Part shown: positions 1-4,575 of the stretch, piece by piece
How the letters are laid out: every line of letters begins with the position of its first letter
Numbering within the stretch: the first letter of the stretch is position 1
From: Nitronereus sp964503895
GTDB lineage: Bacteria > Nitrospirota > Nitrospiria > Nitrospirales > UBA8639
DNA: 5,452 bases
Reading direction: 5' to 3'
Assembly (NCBI GenBank): GCA_964503895.1
Contig: CAZDCF010000062.1
Location: 1 to 5,452, forward strand
Program-made: the position numbers and the translations under genes
The notes under the pieces: model-generated
Told to the model about the DNA's origin: nothing
The model's database searches: none
What the model saw: only the letters and a program-made list of their open reading frames with translations

Positions 1-264
1 AGTCGACCATATCGCGCAAAACTTCTTCCTTATGAAAGCGGCAGTCCATTGTTTTCCGACGCCCGAATTCAATTTCCTATGCGTTATTACATCATAGCGA
101 TGCTTTTTGTCATTTTCGATATTGAAATTGTCTTCATGTTTCCATGGGCCGTGGCCTTTAGGCAACTTGGGTTATTGGGTCTCATTGAAATGGGATTGTT
201 TATTGCCATTTTGGTTGTGGGTTTTTGGTATGTCTGGAAAAAAGGTGCATTAGAATGGGACTAA
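1..264 (+). CDS. nuoA: NADH-quinone oxidoreductase subunit A, C-terminal part (5' end outside window)
   Basis: Frame 1 is open from the left edge to TAA at 262-264, giving the last 87 residues of a protein normally about 120-145 long; the first membrane helix and start lie outside the window. NuoA is a small membrane-arm subunit (mitochondrial ND3) at the junction with the peripheral arm, close to the quinone chamber. Visible are the loop PYESG (visible residues 10-14), the SDAR motif, helix 2 (about 29-51) with the FDIE motif, and helix 3 (about 57-79) with a buried Glu (visible residue 63). The Asp and Glu of FDIE and the helix-3 Glu match the conserved acidic residues of E. coli NuoA. The loop has Ser where mitochondrial ND3 has the switch Cys, as in E. 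coli. The end GALEWD is typical of the family. A TTG at 49 is not the start: homology continues upstream of it to the window edge. It is followed by nuoB after an unusually long 96-base spacer. Confidence 0.96.
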   Translation, partial: SRPYRAKLLPYESGSPLFSDARIQFPMRYYIIAMLFVIFDIEIVFMFPWAVAFRQLGLLGLIEMGLFIAILVVGFWYVWKKGALEWD

Positions 265-290
265 TGAAGAAACAGCGTTGTTTGTATATT

Positions 291-334
291 GCATTTTGTA
301 TCTCATCAAAAACTGATTTCGAGATACGAAATGC
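291..334 (+). repeat. Imperfect inverted repeat / hairpin in the nuoA-nuoB spacer
   Basis: The left arm GCATTTTGTATCTC (291-304) pairs with the right arm GAGATACGAAATGC (321-334) over 14 positions. All are Watson-Crick except one T-G wobble. The 16-base centre can form a further small stem, ATCA (305-308) with TGAT (314-317), around an AAAAC loop, leaving TTC unpaired. No T-run follows the right arm, so it does not look like a Rho-independent terminator. Its 3' end lies 26 bases before the nuoB ATG and leaves the ribosome site at 349-352 free. Plausible roles, by inference only, are an mRNA processing or stability element between nuoA and nuoB, or simply a resident intergenic repeat. The arms belong to the GARATACGAA-type sequence also seen at 335-352 and, inverted, at 2664-2680. 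Confidence 0.75.
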
Positions 335-352
335 GAACGACGAAATACGAGG
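335..352 (+). repeat. GAAATACGAG-type repeat unit before nuoB
   Basis: This stretch reads GAACGACGAAATACGAGG and directly continues the right hairpin arm GAGATACGAAATGC, so the two look like degenerate tandem units of about 14-18 bases. The 10-mer GAAATACGAG (342-351) recurs on the opposite strand at 2669-2678 in the nuoCD-nuoE spacer. The final GAGG doubles as the nuoB ribosome binding site, so the repeat may have been co-opted for translation initiation. Read in frame, such repeats give RYE-rich peptides, which explains the spurious upstream extension of nuoB. Confidence 0.55.
349..352 (+). promoter_or_regulatory. Ribosome binding site of nuoB
   Basis: GAGG lies eight bases before the ATG at 361. 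It decides the start in favour of ATG 361 over the TTG at 289 and the in-frame ATG at 331, both of which sit in or beside the hairpin and would add a repeat-derived N-terminus. Confidence 0.7.
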
Positions 353-360
353 TTTTTAAT

Positions 361-840
361 ATGGGAGCACTTGATCGTCAGTTTGAGCCGAATATTGTAA
401 CTACTAATCTTGATTATTTGGTGAGTTGGTGCCGGAAGTCGGCGTTGTGGCCAATGACCTTTGGGTTGGCCTGTTGCGCGATCGAAATGATTGCGTCTGT
501 CTCCTCCCGGTATGATATTGATCGATTTGGTGCTGGGGTGTTTCGGGCTTCGCCACGACAATCAGATGTGATGATTGTGGCTGGAACTGTGTGTCGGAAA
601 ATGGCGCCGGTTATTCGTCGGATCTACGACCAAATGGCTGAACCTCGATACGTGATTTCCATGGGCTCTTGTGCCACATCGGGCAATCACTACAATAGTT
701 ATAGTGTGGTGCAAGGAGTGGATCAGATTGTTCCGGTGGATGTCTATATTGCTGGTTGCCCGCCCCGCCCGGAGGCTTTGCTAGATGGGCTTATCAAGTT
801 GCAAGAGAAGGTGCAAAAAGAAAAAGTGTTTGTGAAATAG
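361..840 (+). CDS. nuoB: NADH-quinone oxidoreductase subunit B (N2 [4Fe-4S] cluster subunit)
   Basis: The protein has 159 residues. NuoB sits at the base of the peripheral arm and holds cluster N2, the last electron donor before quinone; the quinone chamber forms between it and NuoD. The four N2 ligands are all present: tandem Cys38-Cys39 in GLACCAIEM, Cys104 in MGSCATSG, and Cys133 in AGCPPRPEALL. Other family landmarks are RFGAGVFRASPRQSD (55-69), which lines the quinone chamber region, and VVQGVDQIVPVDVY before the last Cys. Two further cysteines, Cys24 and Cys78 (in GTVCRKM, where a non-Cys residue is common), are not expected ligands. ATG 361 was chosen because it has GAGG at the right distance and because the upstream in-frame sequence is repeat. 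Length is normal for short NuoB forms; E. coli NuoB is about 220 residues with longer ends. The gene is followed by a 60-base spacer and nuoCD. Confidence 0.97.
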   Translation: MGALDRQFEPNIVTTNLDYLVSWCRKSALWPMTFGLACCAIEMIASVSSRYDIDRFGAGVFRASPRQSDVMIVAGTVCRKMAPVIRRIYDQMAEPRYVISMGSCATSGNHYNSYSVVQGVDQIVPVDVYIAGCPPRPEALLDGLIKLQEKVQKEKVFVK

Positions 841-900
841 AGTTAACTAAATTCATTCATCTTCTTTGTAAGGGGAAGAACGAAGAAATAGATAGACCCT
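841..900 (+). other. nuoB-nuoCD spacer with a poorly placed Shine-Dalgarno-like sequence
   Basis: The 60-base gap has no clear terminator or promoter. The only strong Shine-Dalgarno-like sequence, AAGGGG (870-875), lies 25 bases before the nuoCD ATG, too far for normal use. Closer to the start there is only a weak GAAG (882-885). AGGG (871-874) can pair with CCCT (897-900) immediately before the ATG, but four base pairs are weak. The 13-mer at 878-890 (GAACGAAGAAATA) matches 335-347 of the preceding spacer at 12 of 13 positions. Confidence 0.4.
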
Positions 901-2652
901 ATGCATAGAGTTCTTGAAGCATTGCAACAGAAATTTCCTTCAGCAGTTTTATCCGTGACCGAGGATGAACGGCTAGGGGATCTGTCTGCGAAGGTTCGGG
1001 CTAAAGACATTGTCGAGGTCACCCGATTTCTTCATGACGATCCCGGAATGGCGTTTGATCATATTACAGATATTTGTTCTGCTGATTACCCCGATGATCT
1101 TGAACGCTTTGAAGTTATTTACCATTTCCTATCTCTCCCACATCATACTCGTATTCGGATTAAGGCTCGTGTGACTGAAGGGGAGCCGTCTATTGACACT
1201 GTGACGTCTGTTTGGCGAGGTGCGGACTTCATGGAACGAGAAGTCTATGACCTTATGGGAATTCACTTTGAAGGACACCCTGATCTTCGCAGAATTCTAC
1301 TTCCCGAAGATTATGATGAAGGGCATCCCTTACGAAAAGATTTCCCAGCCGAAGGCAGAGGGTGGCGCAGTAGTTTTGAATTTTTACCAAGGTTGGACGA
1401 GCCCGAAAGTGAGTGGTCAGAGGCGGAAATTCCGGATGATCAGCGACACCAATTCATGGCTGGCGATAACCCTGAAAGTGCTAAACGCACGACGGAAATG
1501 TTGTTGAATATGGGGCCTCAACATCCCAGTACGCATGGGGTGCTGCGAGTAGTTTTGGAACTCGATGGGGAGCGAATTTCCAAAGCCGTGCCTGATCTGG
1601 GCTATCTTCATCGCGGTGTGGAAAAACTGTCTGAAGGCCTGAATTATATGCAGGTGATCCCGCATACGGATCGATTAGACTATACCTGCGCGATGACTAA
1701 CAATTACGCATATGTACGTGCGGTAGAAAAACTCATTGGTGTGGAGATTCCTGAACGTGCCGAATATGTGCGCACGATTGTCGCGGAGGTGCAACGCATT
1801 GTTGGCCATCTTTTCTGGCTTGGGACGCAAGCCTTGGATATTGGGGCTATGACCGTGTTTTTTTGGACGTTCCGAGAACGGGAAGTGCTGCTTGATTTGT
1901 TCGAGAAACTGTGTGGCGCACGGTTGACAGTGAACTATTATCGAATCGGTGGGGTGGATAGCGACTTAACTCCGGAAATCATCGACGCAATTAAAGAATT
2001 TTTAAAAACCTTCCCTAAGCATATTAAGGAGTACGATACCCTTCTTCAAACTAATCGTATTTGGCTTTCTCGAACAAAAGGGGTAGCGGTGATTTCTGGG
2101 GAAGATGCAATTAATTTTGGACTGACTGGTCCGACGCTTCGAGGGTCAGGTGTCGCATACGATATTCGGAAACTTGAGCCATATGGTGTGTACGATCGCG
2201 TTGAGTGGGATGTGCCGATTGGCAAAGATGGTGATACCTACGATCGATACTGGATTCGTATTGAGGAAATGAAGCAAAGTGCGCGGATTATTGAACAATG
2301 TCTGGAGCAGATGCCGGCAGGGCCAATTGTAGCGGATCTTCCTCAAGTCGTTCCGCCGCCGAAGCCTCAGGTGATGCGAGATATGGAAAGTTTGATTCAT
2401 CATTTTATTATTTTTACCCAAGGATTCAAGCCACCCAAAGGCGAGACTTACTGTGGAACGGAAGTGCCCAAAGGCGAGTTGGGGTTCTTCTTAATTAGTG
2501 ATGGAGGCCCACGGCCCTATCGATTGAAAATTCGCTCTCCTTCGTTTGTGCATATGGGCGCGTTTGATTTTATGGCACGTGGATATTTAATCTCCGACAT
2601 CATTACGATTTTTGGAACGTACGATATTGTGATGGGGGAGTGTGACCGGTAA
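901..2652 (+). CDS. nuoCD: NADH-quinone oxidoreductase, fused subunits C and D
   Basis: One uninterrupted reading frame of 583 residues joins NuoC (about 1-160) and NuoD (about 200-583), close to the roughly 600 residues of E. coli NuoCD. The NuoC part has its signature at 112-134 (ERE, YD, GI, F, GHPDLRR). The linker (about 160-200) is charged and non-conserved. The NuoD part opens with GPQHPSTHG (205-213) and then shows GYLHRGVEKL, the RLDY motif ending at Tyr261, NYYRIGG, LRGSGVAYDIRK, and the canonical end (DIVMGECDR). His212 and Tyr261 correspond to His38 and Tyr87 of Thermus Nqo4, the ubiquinone headgroup ligands; His208 is also conserved. NuoD carries no cluster of its own but forms the quinone cavity with NuoB. 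ATG 901 is the first start after an in-frame stop at 889-891; it lacks a well-spaced Shine-Dalgarno. Internal ATGs at 1456 and 1498 have no ribosome site, so a separate nuoD start is unlikely. Confidence 0.97.
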   Translation: MHRVLEALQQKFPSAVLSVTEDERLGDLSAKVRAKDIVEVTRFLHDDPGMAFDHITDICSADYPDDLERFEVIYHFLSLPHHTRIRIKARVTEGEPSIDTVTSVWRGADFMEREVYDLMGIHFEGHPDLRRILLPEDYDEGHPLRKDFPAEGRGWRSSFEFLPRLDEPESEWSEAEIPDDQRHQFMAGDNPESAKRTTEMLLNMGPQHPSTHGVLRVVLELDGERISKAVPDLGYLHRGVEKLSEGLNYMQVIPHTDRLDYTCAMTNNYAYVRAVEKLIGVEIPERAEYVRTIVAEVQRIVGHLFWLGTQALDIGAMTVFFWTFREREVLLDLFEKLCGARLTVNYYRIGGVDSDLTPEIIDAIKEFLKTFPKHIKEYDTLLQTNRIWLSRTKGVAVISGEDAINFGLTGPTLRGSGVAYDIRKLEPYGVYDRVEWDVPIGKDGDTYDRYWIRIEEMKQSARIIEQCLEQMPAGPIVADLPQVVPPPKPQVMRDMESLIHHFIIFTQGFKPPKGETYCGTEVPKGELGFFLISDGGPRPYRLKIRSPSFVHMGAFDFMARGYLISDIITIFGTYDIVMGECDR

Positions 2653-2663
2653 AGAACGTGAAG

Positions 2664-2680
2664 CGTATCTCGTATTTCAT
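2664..2680 (-). repeat. Inverted copy of the GAGATACGAAATACGAG-type repeat in the nuoCD-nuoE spacer
   Basis: On the minus strand this reads ATGAAATACGAGATACG. It shares the 10-mer GAAATACGAG with 342-351 and the 8-mer GAGATACG with 321-328, both in the nuoA-nuoB spacer. The match lies in a short non-coding gap of 56 bases, in the opposite orientation. This suggests a dispersed low-complexity repeat family that settles between genes; similar GARATACGA repeats are, to my memory, common in several bacterial genomes. A weak stem (2663-2669 with 2689-2695, one mismatch) could form around it, ending just before the nuoE ribosome site. No function is assigned. Confidence 0.55.
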
Positions 2681-2695
2681 AAAATGGCGATAAGC

Positions 2696-2702
2696 AAGAG
2701 GA
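2696..2702 (+). promoter_or_regulatory. Ribosome binding site of nuoE
   Basis: AAGAGGA is placed six bases before ATG 2709. It favours that ATG over the TTG at 2703, which would leave no room between the site and the start. Confidence 0.75.
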
Positions 2703-2708
2703 TTGAGT

Positions 2709-3227
2709 ATGTTGTTTGAAAATCATAAAGACTATATTGATGATTTGTTAACGCGGTATCCTATTAAGCGATCGGCCTTACTGCCTTTGCTCAATCTTGC
2801 GCAAAAGGAAGAGGGTTATGTGAGTCAAGGAGCGATGCGAGAAATCGCGTCGATATTGGACCTGACACCTCCCCAGGTGTTTGATACTGCAACGTTTTAT
2901 ACCATGCTGAATCTCAAACCTATTGGGAAATATCATGTCCAAGTGTGTCGATCATTGATGTGTGCCCTAGTCAAGGCGGACAATCTGATCGAGTGGCTTC
3001 AAAAACATCTTGGTATCTCTGTTGGCCAAACTACGTCAGACAAAATGTTTACCCTTAGTGCTGTCGAGTGTTTGGGGTCTTGTGGAACAGGGCCAATGAT
3101 GCAAATTAATGATGATTATTACGAACGATTAACGGAAAGTAAGGTTGGAAAAATACTAGAAGGCTTAAAGCAAATAGGTGATTCTGAGTTGAAGAGCGGC
3201 CCCTATATGGTGCCTGAGCCAAGATAA
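2709..3227 (+). CDS. nuoE: NADH-quinone oxidoreductase subunit E (N1a [2Fe-2S] subunit, thioredoxin-like)
   Basis: The protein has 172 residues, close to E. coli NuoE (about 166). NuoE is the small partner of NuoF in the NADH-dehydrogenase module at the tip of the peripheral arm, in the cytoplasm. It holds cluster N1a, which takes an electron from FMN but is off the main path. The N-terminal helical domain (about 1-70) contains the family stretch PPQVFDTATFYTMLNLKP. The C-terminal thioredoxin-fold domain carries the [2Fe-2S] ligands Cys80 and Cys85 (CRSLMC, four residues between) and Cys121 and Cys125 (CLGSC, three between), followed by GTGPMMQIND. This spacing is the standard pattern. The start was chosen at ATG 2709 for its well-spaced AAGAGGA. 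The TAA stop is 24 bases ahead of nuoF, as expected for two subunits that form one module. Hydrogenase and formate dehydrogenase gamma subunits share the fold, but the neighbours make NuoE the clear call. Confidence 0.96.
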   Translation: MLFENHKDYIDDLLTRYPIKRSALLPLLNLAQKEEGYVSQGAMREIASILDLTPPQVFDTATFYTMLNLKPIGKYHVQVCRSLMCALVKADNLIEWLQKHLGISVGQTTSDKMFTLSAVECLGSCGTGPMMQINDDYYERLTESKVGKILEGLKQIGDSELKSGPYMVPEPR

Positions 3228-3251
3228 GATCAGATCAAGAGCGCGATTAAT

Positions 3252-4565
3252 ATGGAACCTTTTGAAAAAATATTGACCAAAAATATGAGCAACCCTGGGT
3301 ATGCAGGTTCGCTTCAAGAGTACGAGGCAGCCGGAGGATACCAGGCTCTGAAGAAGGTCTTAGCCGGAGTTCCTCAAAACGATATTATTGAAATGGTGAA
3401 AAAGTCTGGCCTTCGCGGTCGAGGTGGGGCTGGTTTTCCAACAGGAGTGAAGTGGAGTTTTATTCCCAAAGATCACCCTGGCCCCAAATATCTTTGCTGT
3501 AACGCGGATGAAAGTGAACCGGGAACGTTTAAAGACCGGCAGCTCATGGAGCGTGATCCTCATCAGGTGTTAGAGGGGATGGCGATTACGTGTTACACGA
3601 TTGGAGCAAAAACGGGCTACATTTATATAAGGGGGGAATTTAGGCTTGGAGCAAAAGTGTTAGAGAAAGCCATTCAAGAAGCTAATCAGGCTGGGCACTT
3701 AGGTGAGAACGTACATGGAAGCGGTGTTACTATTAAGTTGTATGTTCACGCCGGGGCCGGAGCCTATATCTGCGGCGAAGAAACAGCATTACTTGAATCT
3801 TTAGAGGGAAAACGAGGGAAGCCCCGCACTAAGCCACCGTTCCCTGCTACACATGGGCTCTATCAAAAGCCTACTGTCGTAAATAATGTCGAGACTTTGG
3901 CAAATATCCCGCATATTGTGAATCGAGGCCCGGAGTGGTTCGCCTCAATTGGTGTTCCGCCAAAAAGTACCGGAACCCGGATATTTTGTTTGAGTGGGCA
4001 TGTGAAAAATCCAGGTAATTACGAATTGCCAGTGAATGCTACTTTTCGGGATTTAATCATGGACCTGGGTGGTGGGATGCGGTCCAATAAACCTTTGAAA
4101 GCCTTTATTCCTGGCGGTGCCTCCGCCCCGTTTTTGACGTCTGACCATATTGATGTCCAAATGGATTTCGAGTCTGTGGCGATGGCCGGCTCGATGTCGG
4201 GTTCTGGGGGAATCACGGTGATGGAAGAAGATACGAGCATGGTATGGGCTGCTCTGCGACTCATGGAATTTTTCTATCATGAATCGTGTGGAAAATGTAC
4301 GCCTTGTCGCGAAGGAAGCTCGTGGATTGTCCAAATTCTTCAACGTATTCTGAATAAACGGGGAAAGCCTGAGGATTTGGATACACTTACTGAAATTTGT
4401 AACAACATCGGTGGACGAACGGTTTGTGCGTTTGGCGATGCGGAAATTGCTCCTATCCAGAGCACCTTAAAATATTGGCGCTACGAATATGAAGCACTGA
4501 TTGCTGAAGCTGAGTCTCTGCGGGCAGCGAGAAAAGAAAAGGAAATTCCGGTCTTAAGCATTTAG
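3252..4565 (+). CDS. nuoF: NADH-quinone oxidoreductase subunit F (NADH/FMN-binding, N3 [4Fe-4S])
   Basis: The protein has 437 residues, near E. coli NuoF (about 445). NuoF is the entry point of complex I: it binds NADH, passes a hydride to FMN and sends electrons through cluster N3 to NuoG. Landmarks in order are the glycine-rich GRGGAGFPTGVKW (56-68) for FMN and NADH, CNADESEPGTFKDR (83-96), GAGAYICGEETALL (168-181), PPFPATHGLY and NNVETLANI, then a ubiquitin-like (SLBB) region around 245-335 including FIPGGAS. The C-terminal N3 site has Cys346, Cys349 and Cys352 in ESCGKCTPCREG plus Cys392 in TVCAFGDA. ATG 3252 is used because the residues after it (KILTKNMSNPG) match the usual NuoF N-terminus. 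Its Shine-Dalgarno is weak (AAGAG at 3237-3241, ten bases away). An in-frame ATG at 3285 would remove that conserved start and is less likely. HoxF or FdhB-type proteins share the fold; the operon settles the identity. Confidence 0.97.
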   Translation: MEPFEKILTKNMSNPGYAGSLQEYEAAGGYQALKKVLAGVPQNDIIEMVKKSGLRGRGGAGFPTGVKWSFIPKDHPGPKYLCCNADESEPGTFKDRQLMERDPHQVLEGMAITCYTIGAKTGYIYIRGEFRLGAKVLEKAIQEANQAGHLGENVHGSGVTIKLYVHAGAGAYICGEETALLESLEGKRGKPRTKPPFPATHGLYQKPTVVNNVETLANIPHIVNRGPEWFASIGVPPKSTGTRIFCLSGHVKNPGNYELPVNATFRDLIMDLGGGMRSNKPLKAFIPGGASAPFLTSDHIDVQMDFESVAMAGSMSGSGGITVMEEDTSMVWAALRLMEFFYHESCGKCTPCREGSSWIVQILQRILNKRGKPEDLDTLTEICNNIGGRTVCAFGDAEIAPIQSTLKYWRYEYEALIAEAESLRAARKEKEIPVLSI

Positions 4566-4568
4566 GGA
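4564..4568 (+). promoter_or_regulatory. Ribosome binding site of nuoG, overlapping the nuoF stop
   Basis: AGGGA begins inside the TAG stop codon of nuoF and lies seven bases before ATG 4576. The overlap suggests that ribosomes finishing nuoF help start nuoG (translational coupling). It supports ATG 4576 over the in-frame ATG at 4600, which is preceded only by a run of eight A. Confidence 0.7.
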
Positions 4569-4575
4569 TATTTGA

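Noticed and set aside
32..46. Loss of the conserved ND3 switch cysteine in NuoA (PYESG)
   Set aside because: Ser at this position is also found in E. coli NuoA, so it is ordinary for bacterial complex I.
291..334. Rho-independent terminator after nuoA
   Set aside because: The stem is A/T-rich and no T-run follows the right arm; downstream genes of the same complex need read-through.
289..360. N-terminal extension of nuoB from TTG 289
   Set aside because: The extension translates hairpin and repeat sequence into RYE-type peptides, lacks a ribosome site at a useful distance, and does not resemble NuoB. ATG 361 has GAGG eight bases upstream.
250..561. Open frame on the minus strand across the nuoA-nuoB spacer and nuoB
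   Set aside because: It is antisense to conserved nuoB codons, has no recognisable domain and no clear ribosome site.
1220..2498. Overlapping open frames inside nuoCD (1220-1507 +, 1417-1665 -, 2146-2421 -, 2298-2498 +)
   Set aside because: All are shadows of the well-conserved NuoCD frame, with low-complexity or unrecognisable translations.
3227..3251. GATCAGATCA direct repeat in the nuoE-nuoF spacer
   Set aside because: Two five-base units are too short to mean anything in a 24-base gap.
4019..4343. Two overlapping minus-strand frames inside nuoF
   Set aside because: They lie opposite the conserved NuoF C-terminal region and are products of its codon composition.
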